Assembly (NCBI GenBank): GCA_018432925.1
Contig: JAHDSC010000088.1
Span: 1 to 47,556, forward strand
Source: Desulfobacterales bacterium
GTDB lineage: Bacteria; Desulfobacterota; Desulfobacteria; Desulfobacterales; JAHDSC01
DNA: 47,556 nucleotides
Reading direction: 5' to 3'
In this document: piece after piece, positions 37,469-44,700 of the stretch
How the letters are laid out: every line of letters begins with the position of its first letter
Position numbering within the stretch: the stretch's first letter is position 1
Notes under the pieces: model-generated
Database searches by the model: none
Seen by the model: the letters and a program-made list of their open reading frames with translations, nothing else
What the model was told of the DNA's origin: nothing
Program-made: the position numbers and the translations under genes

Positions 37469-37558
37469 GGGTCCTTCCAGAGCCCTTGAAATCATTAGCG
37501 GTGACGGCGAGCGCGAAAAACGGCTGCATTCAAAATTGATTTTTCGCTGGAAAACTGG
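37469..37558 (+). other. cos-like site 1
   Basis: GGGTCCTTCC (37469-37478) is followed 29 nt on by GCGGTGACGGCGAGCGCG (37498-37515) and 50 nt after that by TGGAAAACTGG (37548-37558). A second region at 47228-47316 repeats the same three blocks with spacings of 28 and 50. From memory, the lambda packaging site has GGGTCCT (cosQ) followed by GCGGCGACCTCGCGGG (cosN), with a similar gap. There is no gene here. The cos reading is by resemblance only. Confidence 0.5.
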
Positions 37559-37686
37559 AAAAAAAATCTATGCAATCCATAGATAAAATCAATGGATATG
37601 AAGTTTGACAGTTCTAACAAAGTTATGGAGGCTTAGTTTTTTTGGGCGGTTTTTTTGGAAAATTGGACAAAATAAGGAGGTATTAG

Positions 37687-37944
37687 TTGGGAAAACAGAA
37701 AATTCAATATGTGGCGGGGGTTGTCTTGAAAAAACAAATCGATGCGATAGCGGAGAGTCCAGCGGTTGCGCGGGTTTATGAGACGGCGGCGTGTGCCGAT
37801 CTTGCCGGAGAACTGGATTCGTGGCCGGTTTTTCTGGAGAAAATTTTCCCGAAGCCGTCTTTTGATGAATTTCAGAAAGCAAAACTCAAAGTTCATTCAA
37901 AAATCGCTGGGTTGATCGGGGAGCATGAAGCCAAAACAACCTAA
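37687..37944 (+). CDS. small hypothetical protein
   Basis: An 85-residue, probably all-helical protein starting with TTG, supported by AGGAGG 6 nt upstream. Segments are GVVLKKQIDAIAESPAVARV and FDEFQKAKLKVHSKIAGLI. Family unknown. Its 3' end overlaps the start of the next gene by 20 nt, so the two are coupled. It is the first gene after cos-like site 1, where cos phages carry the small terminase, but no terminase similarity is evident. Confidence 0.6.
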   Translation: MGKQKIQYVAGVVLKKQIDAIAESPAVARVYETAACADLAGELDSWPVFLEKIFPKPSFDEFQKAKLKVHSKIAGLIGEHEAKTT

Positions 37945-38134
37945 ACGATTGCTTAGAATCGATGAAGCGATGCAGCTTCTATCATGCTCCCGATCAACGA
38001 TCTACCGACTAATTGGCGATCGAGAGATTGAAGCCTTGAAAATCCGCAATTCTCTAAGAATTACAGCCGAAAGCATCCGGGCATTTCAGGAACGAAAAAT
38101 CTTTGAATTTGCTGAAAGCGAGGCGCTTCTTTAA
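37925..38134 (+). CDS. helix-turn-helix protein (HTH_17/AlpA/Xis type)
   Basis: A 69-residue protein that is essentially one MerR-like helix-turn-helix: LLRIDEAMQLLSCSRSTIYR, then LIGDREIEALKIRNSLRI, then a short helix. Such proteins act as excisionases, AlpA activators or, when longer, the DNA-binding domain of small terminases such as Nu1. GGGGAG precedes the ATG. Position just after the cos-like site makes an excision or packaging-recognition role worth testing. Confidence 0.8.
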   Translation: MKPKQPKRLLRIDEAMQLLSCSRSTIYRLIGDREIEALKIRNSLRITAESIRAFQERKIFEFAESEALL

Positions 38135-38137
38135 AAG

Positions 38138-38170
38138 TGTGTCAGGCTGTGTCAGGGCGTATCAGCGTGC
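38138..38170 (+). repeat. three short tandem repeats
   Basis: GTGTCAGGCT, GTGTCAGGGC and GTATCAGCGT follow one another directly after the HTH gene; a possible binding site for that protein. Confidence 0.4.
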
Positions 38171-38230
38171 CTTTTACAAACTTTCCGAAGGGTCATATTC
38201 TGCCTGTGTAAATTTCCTTTCATTTCCGGG

Positions 38231-38270
38231 GAGGCTGGGGGGCCGGTGCCGAGGCCCGGACTCCAGCCTT
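38231..38270 (+). terminator. GC-rich hairpin
   Basis: GAGGCTGG (38231-38238) pairs with CCAGCCTT (38263-38270), with inner GGCC/GGCC pairing. No T-run follows, so it may be a processing or attenuation structure. Confidence 0.45.
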
Positions 38271-38300
38271 CTAAAAAACAAAAGAGGAGAATCAAACAAA

Positions 38301-38684
38301 ATGTACGAAACGATTTATCTTCATCAATATGGTGCCGAAAAGGTCCCTTATCTGCTTCGTTCCGCAGGGAGTAACCACGGACTTACCACACAAGGTCCAA
38401 CAGAAATTAAGACAGGAGTCGAAAAAATGAATCAACCTAAACCAGCGAATAAACCCCAAACACCTGCAACATTTGAAGTTGCATGTGCGGTGCTTTACGC
38501 CAAAGGCCGAAGCCGGGCAGCCGCAATTCGAGAGGCCGCGCAGAATTACCCGGAGTTACATAATCAGTATCTAAAACGACTCACCGCTGGCGGAAACGAC
38601 CACTTGCGGACCCTATTTGAAGTAGTGGAAAACTCGAAGGCCGGATTACTGACCGGAACAAACGATAAAAAAAGAAGGAGGTAA
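38301..38684 (+). CDS. small hypothetical protein
   Basis: A 127-residue protein from the ATG at 38301 (AGAGGAGA upstream). A second ATG at 38427, also with a good site (ACAGGAG), would give an 85-residue form. The conserved-looking part lies after the second start: ATFEVACAVLYAKGRSRAAA, then IREAAQNYPELHNQYLKRL, two helices, and a basic tail. The function is unknown. It is followed by the coiled-coil gene after 7 nt. Confidence 0.55.
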   Translation: MYETIYLHQYGAEKVPYLLRSAGSNHGLTTQGPTEIKTGVEKMNQPKPANKPQTPATFEVACAVLYAKGRSRAAAIREAAQNYPELHNQYLKRLTAGGNDHLRTLFEVVENSKAGLLTGTNDKKRRR

Positions 38685-38691
38685 AAGAACT

Positions 38692-39297
38692 ATGCATCCT
38701 GTCCTGGAAGAATTTGCAGAAAAGATTAAGAACGAAATTCTTGAGACCGTTTCCGATAGGCTCAAAGTCCATGCAGCGGAACGGGAACAGATCGAGGCCG
38801 ATATCAAAACGAACAAACAGAATTTTGAAAAATTCCATAAGGAGATTGTCTCGTTTGAAATGCAACTAAAAGAACTTGAAGTGCAGCGAACCGCCGCGCT
38901 CGCAGCCGGAAAATCACCTTTGGCGGTAACAAAAAAAATCCGGGAAACGAGAGAGGCCATTGCGGACTTAAGCGAAATGGTCGAGTCGCTCGAAACAGAA
39001 ATATTGCCCGCCTTGCAGCAAGCGAAAAATGATAAAAGTTATTCAATGGGGTTAGTTATTGAAAACGCCGCCTTGGCGGTAAAGGAGCGGTATGTCTCTC
39101 GCATGAATGAACTGATTCAAAAAGAAATCGAGCCTTTTCTTCTGGGATGGAACGATGCTCTTGGTAAGGCGTATGGTGCATATTGGGCAACGGTGAGAGA
39201 TTTCCCCGTGTTACGGAGCATCTACATTAAAAGTCGAGTTGTCAAGGATCATATTGGCGGCTTTGGGCAATTAGAACCATCAATATACCAAAAATAA
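38692..39297 (+). CDS. coiled-coil hypothetical protein
   Basis: A 201-residue protein dominated by a coiled coil (residues 20-110, with heptads such as QIEADIKTNKQNFEKFHKEI). A globular end with FLLGWNDALGKAYGAYWATV and SIYIKSRVVKDHIGG follows. AAGGAGG precedes the ATG by 9 nt. I do not recognise the family. Its position ahead of the tail chaperone and tape measure would suit a scaffold-like or capsid-redirecting protein, but that is speculation. Confidence 0.6.
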   Translation: MHPVLEEFAEKIKNEILETVSDRLKVHAAEREQIEADIKTNKQNFEKFHKEIVSFEMQLKELEVQRTAALAAGKSPLAVTKKIRETREAIADLSEMVESLETEILPALQQAKNDKSYSMGLVIENAALAVKERYVSRMNELIQKEIEPFLLGWNDALGKAYGAYWATVRDFPVLRSIYIKSRVVKDHIGGFGQLEPSIYQK

Positions 39298-39310
39298 AGA
39301 TAAAAGGGTT

Positions 39311-39559
39311 ATGAACATCGACACAAAAATCTTGAATCACTTTAAACACCAGGTCGAGCAGACCCGATCCGTTATCGTGGAGATCCGGGCCATTAAGCAG
39401 AAAGAAGCCCCTTCAGAGGCCGATGTCACCAGGCTAATCGAGCTTCGGCGTGAATTGGTGGAGCTTTGTCCGCCGGATAGGTATGGGTGGATCGACGGAG
39501 AGCCGGTCATCGACATTATTGAAGGACTTCTGGAAGCGCATGGAGGCAATGAATTATGA
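39311..39559 (+). CDS. small hypothetical protein
   Basis: An 82-residue, mostly helical, acidic protein (IEVRAIKQKEAP-like helix, then RLIELRRELVELCPPDRYGW). Family unknown. Its stop overlaps the next start by ATGA. Confidence 0.55.
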   Translation: MNIDTKILNHFKHQVEQTRSVIVEIRAIKQKEAPSEADVTRLIELRRELVELCPPDRYGWIDGEPVIDIIEGLLEAHGGNEL

Positions 39560-39786
39560 GGATCGATCAAAATAAATACATGAAAAATTTTTCCGAATGC
39601 CCAAAATGCAAGCAGCCGTGGACTTCGGTGCAAAAGAGGAAATTACCGGGGAGGCCGCGCACCTGGCAATTTCTCAAGTGCAGTTGCGGCTACAAAGTGA
39701 TCGTGGAAGGTAGCGAGCGAATTATCGTACTCGGAAGAGATTGTAACGACGGAATTTGGGAACAAATTGAGTCAGGAAAACTATAG
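39556..39786 (+). CDS. small zinc-ribbon protein
   Basis: A 76-residue protein with two CxC-type knuckles, CPKC (residues 15-18) and CSCG (43-46), separated by a basic stretch: a zinc ribbon. The start overlaps the previous stop (ATGA). Small zinc ribbons are common in phages as nucleic-acid or adaptor proteins. No specific role can be given. Confidence 0.6.
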   Translation: MRIDQNKYMKNFSECPKCKQPWTSVQKRKLPGRPRTWQFLKCSCGYKVIVEGSERIIVLGRDCNDGIWEQIESGKL

Positions 39787-39810
39787 GTGTGAGAAGGAGA
39801 ATTTTATATC

Positions 39811-40179
39811 ATGGCGAAATTACAGACTGAACATATACTCACTTTGACCGCGACCGGAACCATTGAAAAGCGGGAGCCGGTTACAGCAGATGAGGGGAAG
39901 ATTGTACTACGGGAGCCGACCGACAAGGAATGGAATACTTATGACGGTTCCCGGTTCGAGTTCACCAAGAAAGGAAAAGTCCGCAAAGGCGACCAATCGG
40001 CGGCAAGGTGCGAATTGTTCGATCAGATCGTGACCGATGTTCAGAACATCGAGGACGGCACGGGAGCAATTACCCTATCCGATCTCGCGCGTATCCCTGC
40101 CCGGTACAAACAGCGGGCAATTTTCATATGCTTCGAGGACGAGATATCCGATGACGATGAGGACTCGGAAAAAAACTGA
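39811..40179 (+). CDS. tail assembly chaperone, short (G-like) form
   Basis: A 122-residue product of the zero frame, with AAGGAGA upstream. It has a beta-rich N-terminus (LTLTATGTIEKREP), a helical centre (RCELFDQIVTDVQNIEDG, LARIPARYKQRAIF) and a very acidic tail ending SDDDEDSEKN. Size, position before the tape measure, and the frameshift signal at its last codons identify it by analogy with lambda gpG. It would coat the tape measure during tail assembly. No major tail protein gene precedes it, which is unusual. Confidence 0.75.
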   Translation: MAKLQTEHILTLTATGTIEKREPVTADEGKIVLREPTDKEWNTYDGSRFEFTKKGKVRKGDQSAARCELFDQIVTDVQNIEDGTGAITLSDLARIPARYKQRAIFICFEDEISDDDEDSEKN

Positions 40180-40499
40180 TAGCAGACCTTCGCCTCATTT
40201 GGAAACGAGCGAAGGTGCCGGACTGCGACGAGTGCGAAGCATGGAAAGAAAATCCGGCGGACTTTGTGCTATCGGAGATTTGCCCGGATTGTGTCCATAA
40301 TCAGGAAATCAATAATCCGATAATTTTTAAACTACTCCGCTACCGTGCGATGATCGAAGCGGGGTGTCCGGTTGAGCGGCACGAGTTAAGAAATAGCGAA
40401 TGGATCATGCTCGGGATCATACGGGCAGAGTTTGAAAAGGCTGCGGCAAGGGAGATAGAGAAGAAAATCCGCGATGGCAAGAAATCAGTCCATAGGTAG
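39811..40499 (+). CDS. tail assembly chaperone, long (GT-like) frameshift product
   Basis: A -1 shift at the A AAA AAC slippery site (40170-40176) joins the 122-residue upstream part to 107 more residues. The product is 229 aa, comparable with lambda gpGT (279). The downstream frame starts LIADLRLIWKRAK and carries CDEC and CPDC, then a helical part (NSEWIMLGIIRAEFEKAAAR). The only ATG in the downstream frame (40215) has no ribosome site, so the shifted fusion is the natural product. The T-like part would recruit the tail tube protein to the tape measure. Confidence 0.72.
40170..40216 (+). promoter_or_regulatory. programmed -1 ribosomal frameshift signal
   Basis: The in-frame heptamer A AAA AAC (40170-40176) is followed directly by the zero-frame TGA (40177-40179). 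After a 9-nt spacer comes a stem, ACCTTCGC (40186-40193) pairing with GCGAAGGT (40209-40216), extended by TC/GA past a bulged C. Slippery site, spacer and stem-loop are all in the classical arrangement. Confidence 0.85.
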
Positions 40500-40557
40500 G
40501 TATAGGCGAAACGGAGATCGTTCAACCTTGGGCCTCTCAGGAAGTTTGGTGTAAAAT

Positions 40558-42501
40558 ATGGCTACATTGCTATCAGATACCGGCGTTGCGTATGTAATAT
40601 CGGCAAAAGATATCAGCCAGGAGGCAGTGAACAGCGCGATTGCCGGGACTAAGAAGATCCGCAACTCGACTGAGCGCATGGCGAAGCAGACCGAACGGGA
40701 TATGGCGGCATTCGGTCGAAGTGTGAAAAGTGCTTTGACAACCATTATGGCTTTGGCGGGGGCGGCCGGATTCGGGGCGATGATCAAGCAATCGATGACT
40801 ACCATCGATTTATTAGCCAAAACATCAGATAAACTTGGTCTAACTACCGAGCATTTAGCAGGGTTGCGTCATGCGGCTGAATTATCCGGTGTGGCTACAA
40901 ATACGATGGACATGGCATTGCAGCGGATGACCCGGAGGCTGGCAGAAGCAGCGCAAGGAACCGGAGAAGCGCAAAACGCAATCAAGGAGCTTGGGCTGGA
41001 TGCTCAAGCATTAGCGGCTATGGCTCCAGACCGTGCGTTATATGAGATTGCCGATGCCATGCAGAAAGTTGAAAACCAGGGCGACCGGGTGCGATTGGCG
41101 TTCAAGCTGTTCGACTCCGAGGGCGTTGCGATGGTCAACATGCTCAAGGACGGTTCGGCGGGCCTTCGGGCAGCACAGCAAGAAGCAGAAAAGCTTGGGC
41201 TGGCAATTTCGCGTGTTGATGCGAAGCGGGTAGAGGAAGCAAACGATGCTTTTACAAAAATGAAATCCGCTGTGTCCGGCCTTTCAAACGAACTTACGAT
41301 CAAACTAGCTCCCGCAATCGAACAGGTTGCTACTACTATGACAAACTGGTTGACCGGTTCGGAATCAGAGTTGACCAATAAAATCAATCGAATTGCTGAA
41401 CTCAGACAGCAGATAATCGAGACGGAATATCAGTTGCGCAGTTTCAGCGGAGAATCGATTTTTACTGGCAGGGTTGAGTTTTACTCTGAGGTCGAAAAAC
41501 GATTATGGTCTTTGCGGATGGAAGCCAAGCAACTCGGAGCGGAGATTGGTTCAATGGGTGTTTCCTGGGCTCAGTCCGCACGGGATCTGAACGCAGCAGA
41601 AAGCGCAATGGCAGGGGCGACTACACAAACGCAGGTATTTACTTTCGAGACGGAAAACCTTGGCTCTACGATCCCAGGTGTTGTAATGGCATTGGATGAT
41701 TACTTTGCGGCCATAGATGCTTACGGGGAAGGCACTGAGATTGCTACGGCTCGCACAAAAGCGTTCACTTTCGAGACTCAGAATCTTGGCGATACGCTTC
41801 CCGGTGTTGTAATGGCGCTCGAAAGTTATTTCGGTGCGCTGGATGCAGCGGAACAAAACCTCGCGTCAAGCACCGTAATCAATATGGCGGAAATCGTTGC
41901 ATCAGCGGAGCAGGCGCTATTGAATCAGACGGCAGAGATGGAAGCCAAACGGCTGAAAATCATCCAAAAGGCCGGCCGTGAGGAAAAGGCGATTCGCCGT
42001 GATGTGCTGGACAATTCGATTATATTGTTAACAACATTGGGGCAAGAGAGCGAAGCGGCGGCAGTATTGGCGATTGCCATATCAACAGCCGCGGATATGG
42101 TCAGAGCTTATCAAGCAACCATAGCAGCCTCCACTTTAGCTTTCGCATCGCAGCTTGTCCCTGGTGATCCGACATCGTTGGCAAGAGCGACCGCGGCGGC
42201 AGCAGCCGTAAAAGCATGGGGCCTTGTAAATGTCGGTTTAATCGGGGCGGTTGGTGCGCTTCGTATCGGGCAGACGCTTTCCGGGACCGGCTCCGAGGGA
42301 GTAAACTATAGCTATGATTACAATGCCGGGTATTCGAGCAGTTCTACTACCGGAAGCAGCGCATCTGAGGAATCGGAAGAAACAACTTCTCGCGCCCTTG
42401 TCGTGAATATCCACAACTACGGGTATATCGGCGCGGACCCGGATAGTCTTGCCCGGACGCTTGTGCCGGCCATAAGAAAAGCAGAACGAGACGGAGTGTA
42501 A
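40558..42501 (+). CDS. phage tail tape measure protein
   Basis: A 647-residue, Ala-rich helical protein. The N-terminus has tape-measure features (AAFGRSVKSALTTIMALAGA, LAKTSDKLGLTTEHLAGLRH, ALQRMTRRLAEAA). Hydrophobic segments follow near 490-580, and the tail is rich in Ser/Gly/Thr. A 42-residue unit is duplicated in tandem at about 361-430: FTFETENLGSTIPGVVMAL, then FTFETQNLGDTLPGVVMALE, 126 nt apart in DNA. By the usual rule of about 0.15 nm per residue it would set a tail near 100 nm. It follows the chaperone, but the next gene is a replication protein instead of a tail-tip gene. Confidence 0.85.
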   Translation: MATLLSDTGVAYVISAKDISQEAVNSAIAGTKKIRNSTERMAKQTERDMAAFGRSVKSALTTIMALAGAAGFGAMIKQSMTTIDLLAKTSDKLGLTTEHLAGLRHAAELSGVATNTMDMALQRMTRRLAEAAQGTGEAQNAIKELGLDAQALAAMAPDRALYEIADAMQKVENQGDRVRLAFKLFDSEGVAMVNMLKDGSAGLRAAQQEAEKLGLAISRVDAKRVEEANDAFTKMKSAVSGLSNELTIKLAPAIEQVATTMTNWLTGSESELTNKINRIAELRQQIIETEYQLRSFSGESIFTGRVEFYSEVEKRLWSLRMEAKQLGAEIGSMGVSWAQSARDLNAAESAMAGATTQTQVFTFETENLGSTIPGVVMALDDYFAAIDAYGEGTEIATARTKAFTFETQNLGDTLPGVVMALESYFGALDAAEQNLASSTVINMAEIVASAEQALLNQTAEMEAKRLKIIQKAGREEKAIRRDVLDNSIILLTTLGQESEAAAVLAIAISTAADMVRAYQATIAASTLAFASQLVPGDPTSLARATAAAAAVKAWGLVNVGLIGAVGALRIGQTLSGTGSEGVNYSYDYNAGYSSSSTTGSSASEESEETTSRALVVNIHNYGYIGADPDSLARTLVPAIRKAERDGV

Positions 42502-42519
42502 GCATTGCATGAGTCCTCA

Positions 42520-42589
42520 CTGAGTACTCCGTGAGTGCTCAGGGGATAGGCCGACGGGCCGAAACGCCGGGGAACCCGTCCTCCCCGGC
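42520..42589 (+). terminator. two hairpins after the tape measure gene
   Basis: CTGAGTACTC (42520-42529) pairs with GAGTGCTCAG (42533-42542), 10 bp with one G-U and a 3-nt loop. GCCGGGGA (42566-42573) pairs with TCCCCGGC (42582-42589). No T-run follows either, so termination would be factor-dependent, or the structures protect the mRNA end. Confidence 0.5.
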
Positions 42590-42638
42590 TCTCCCCCTAA
42601 AACTCAAATGCTTGGACGGGAGAAAGTAGGACGGGAGA

Positions 42639-43361
42639 TTGTATCAATTCACAGACGAGTTTAGTCATACACACAGATTTCACTTCAGAAAAAAATACAT
42701 CAAAAATTTCAACTGGGCGAGGCTGTCAACGGCTGCAGAGACTATCTATCCGGTATTAGCCTGTTATGCAAAAAAAAGTGGGATTGCTTTTCCGAGTGAA
42801 GAAACCATATCCGACCTTGCAGGGATCACGGCGAAGGTTGTCAGAAAAGGAATTAAAGACCTTGATGGCTTCCCCGGTTTCAGTTGGAGACCTTACACCA
42901 CTAAAACAGGCCGACGGAGTAAAAAATTCTATTTCAAGCTTCCCGAATCTACCGAAACAGGGGAGACCTTCCCATTTTTCCAATATGTACTTGAATCGGG
43001 GTCATGGAGTGAACTCTTGCCGACGGCGCGAGCATTATATCCGGTAATGCGGTCTTTCGGGTTTTGGGATATCGAAAATTACATGGAGATTGAAGAGGAC
43101 GAATATGAAGCAAGCGAATTTGATGAAATTTACCAAAACAGAAAATGGGATTTTTGCGAGGCCGAGAAAATAGTCATGGCGGAATATGCCGGAATAGACC
43201 GAACATCCATTGACGCAGCCTTAAAAAGTTTGAAACATTGTTGCCTTGTAGAACCGCTTCCAGACCGTCCAGGATGGAAGGTTTTTTTAAAATCCAACGG
43301 CATGATTTTCAAGAGAGATTTTCTTAATAAAAAGCGCGTGTCGAAAAAGTACCGATCATAG
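42639..43361 (+). CDS. Rep-like protein with two winged-helix domains
   Basis: A 240-residue protein built of two similar halves. Residues 29-75 have LSTAAETIYPVLACYA and SEETISDLAGITAKVVRKGI. Residues 126-203 have LLPTARALYPVMRSFG and AEKIVMAEYAGIDRTSIDAA. Tandem winged helices are the plan of iteron-binding plasmid initiators, and the gene runs straight into four iterons; its last codons lie in the first one. The start must be the TTG at 42639, because a TAG lies four codons upstream; AGGA is 7 nt before it. I infer a replication initiator. A phage transcription regulator is the alternative. Confidence 0.7.
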   Translation: MYQFTDEFSHTHRFHFRKKYIKNFNWARLSTAAETIYPVLACYAKKSGIAFPSEETISDLAGITAKVVRKGIKDLDGFPGFSWRPYTTKTGRRSKKFYFKLPESTETGETFPFFQYVLESGSWSELLPTARALYPVMRSFGFWDIENYMEIEEDEYEASEFDEIYQNRKWDFCEAEKIVMAEYAGIDRTSIDAALKSLKHCCLVEPLPDRPGWKVFLKSNGMIFKRDFLNKKRVSKKYRS

Positions 43362-43467
43362 GTGGGAAAAAGTACCGGTGGCGTGTCGAAAAAGTACCGG
43401 TGGCGTGTCGAAAAAGTACCGACTAATAAGGTATTTGAATAAGGTATTTGAATAAGGTTTGAATAAG
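43338..43467 (+). repeat. iterons and 13-mers: candidate replication origin
   Basis: GTGTCGAAAAAGTACCG occurs at 43338, 43383 and 43405, with a variant GTGGGAAAAAGTACCG at 43362, period about 22 bp. Directly after come GTATTTGAATAAG at 43431 and 43444 and GTTTGAATAAG at 43457, period 13 bp and AT-rich, like the unwinding 13-mers of oriC and iteron plasmids. Confidence 0.78.
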
Positions 43468-43548
43468 GGCGCATTGCGATAACTCGCAATCCGCTGGTGT
43501 TTCTTTTCTCTTTTTTTCTTTATCTGAAATTTACCAAACACAATCAGC

Positions 43549-43782
43549 TTGCGTGATCCTTTTTGCTCAAAATATGGTGAATGCCTGACCAGGGCCGCAA
43601 GGTCGAATGTTGATTTCGATTGCCGGAAGTGCAAGCGGCGGCATGATACGGTTGATATGGGCGAAATGGCTTTAGGCCTTCCCGGATGCTATCTTCTTCT
43701 ATACGCGGTTTTCGATCCGGGAACATACCGGCGATATTTAAAAGAAAAGGAAATGATTGATGGAAAAATGCCCAAGGTTTGA
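43549..43782 (+). CDS. small Cys-rich hypothetical protein
   Basis: A 77-residue protein with CSKYGECLTRAARSN and DCRKCKRRHD near the N-terminus, a possible zinc site, then a hydrophobic stretch (ALGLPGCYLLLYAVF). The first codon is TTG with no clear ribosome site, so the exact start is unsure. It overlaps the next gene by 23 nt. Confidence 0.55.
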   Translation: MRDPFCSKYGECLTRAARSNVDFDCRKCKRRHDTVDMGEMALGLPGCYLLLYAVFDPGTYRRYLKEKEMIDGKMPKV

Positions 43783-43987
43783 AATATGCGATGCTCCGCT
43801 TTGCCCACTGGACCCGGATATACTCAGAAAGCAGAGATCGATTCAAAGGAGGCAGACGAAAACTTGGTTTAATCGTCCCGTGACCCATCAGCAGCTTTAC
43901 GATGCCAGCCGTCCGAGGCAAATGACCGATGAGCAAAAAGCCGAAATAACCAAACGGCTGTCTGATTACCGCAAGAAAGCGGCATAG
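43760..43987 (+). CDS. small Cys-rich hypothetical protein
   Basis: A 75-residue protein beginning MEKCPRFEICDAPLCPLDPD, a cysteine pattern I have seen in small mobile-element proteins of unknown function. A basic C-terminal half (QRRQTKTWFNRP, then EITKRLSDYRKKAA) follows. AAGGAAA lies 8 nt before the ATG at 43760. The gene ends 5 nt before a 16-bp direct repeat. Confidence 0.6.
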   Translation: MEKCPRFEICDAPLCPLDPDILRKQRSIQRRQTKTWFNRPVTHQQLYDASRPRQMTDEQKAEITKRLSDYRKKAA

Positions 43988-44036
43988 CGCAAAACGAAAC
44001 CCGATGGTTAGGCGTTTCGTGACCTGAAATAAAAAA

Positions 44037-44057
44037 GGCATACTCAGATATAGGCCG
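44037..44057 (+). repeat. element repeat GGCATAC...ATAGGCCG, copy a
   Basis: GGCATACTCAGATATAGGCCG matches GGCATACCTGAGTATAGGCCG at 47383-47403. Shorter relatives (GGTATAGGC at 40498, CAGGGGATAGGCCG at 42540) occur after other genes of the element. Confidence 0.5.
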
Positions 44058-44082
44058 TGGAAAACACGGCACGAAAAAGCTA

Positions 44083-44343
44083 TTATATGGCTTCCATCGG
44101 CTTTTTGTCTCCAAATAAAACTGCTGATTTATGTTTCTCCGGTAAAGCTTCAATCTTCTTCACCGTTTCCGGCGCGATATACACCGTTTTCTGTTTGCGG
44201 GGCTTGCTGGTGGGCTGCTTCCGGCCTTTGGTGTCTGTGATCGTTTCGGGGACGTTTCTCATTTGAGAAACGTCTGTAAGAGCTCTCTGCACGGTATCTT
44301 TACTTACCGTCCCATCGGCTTTGGCAATTGCTTCAAGGGTCAT
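44083..44343 (-). CDS. HTH-type protein, probably a fragment
   Basis: About 87 residues from an internal ATG: MTLEAIAKADGTVSKDTVQR is a helix-turn-helix. A linker with ETITDTKGRKQPTSKPRKQK and a short helix follow. In longer mobile-element proteins, from memory, such an HTH plus TKGRKQP linker sits behind an N-terminal part, which is missing here. The open frame continues upstream through one of the 16-bp repeats without protein-like character. It is on the opposite strand to all neighbours. It may be a truncated gene or a recently inserted cassette. Confidence 0.45.
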   Translation of the reverse strand: MTLEAIAKADGTVSKDTVQRALTDVSQMRNVPETITDTKGRKQPTSKPRKQKTVYIAPETVKKIEALPEKHKSAVLFGDKKPMEAI

Positions 44344-44463
44344 GCCGGAAATCCCGCAAGGGACGAAACGAAACCCGATGGTGATTGAAAATAGCGCCCT
44401 ATCGGGTCGAACCCATAGGAAGGTATGGGCAGGAAATTTTAAGCCGCAAAAACACCATAGCAC

Positions 44464-44700
44464 GGCTGGACAAAACAGATAGCCCCCGGAGCGGTTAGAC
44501 CCCAGGGGCCGAAGTGAAACATGTTGAAACAGTCAGTCTTTGCCGAAAGACTGATATGGTTATCGGCAAAAATCCGGGAAAACTTGAGTGCGAATTTTAT
44601 CTTGACTTCGGTTCCGGCTGTGATATGAAAGAAACATCCTAAAATCACTTATCGTATGAGGCCGACGTTATGGCTATTTTTATTCCTTTAAAAATTAAAG
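44464..44700. other. gap with no recognisable gene
   Basis: A 35-codon open frame at 44521 is too short to support. No known element was seen until the structured RNA at 44701. Confidence 0.4.

Larger units (their letters stand above)
43993..44382. repeat. 16-bp direct repeats bracketing a minus-strand gene
   Basis: AACGAAACCCGATGGT occurs exactly at 43993-44008 and 44367-44382, enclosing 358 bp with the opposite-strand gene fragment at 44083-44343. Confidence 0.7.

Noticed and set aside
37925-38134. Small terminase subunit
   Set aside because: The helix-turn-helix and position fit, but at 69 residues there is no oligomerisation or large-subunit-binding region; called only as an HTH protein.
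40215-40499. An independent gene starting at the ATG at 40215
   Set aside because: No ribosome site; the frame is open back to the A AAA AAC slippery site, so it is the frameshift extension.
43338-43467. A CRISPR array
   Set aside because: Repeats are contiguous (22 bp, then 13 bp) without unique spacers; they fit iterons instead.
44521-44628. A 35-residue gene
   Set aside because: Too short and without a ribosome site.
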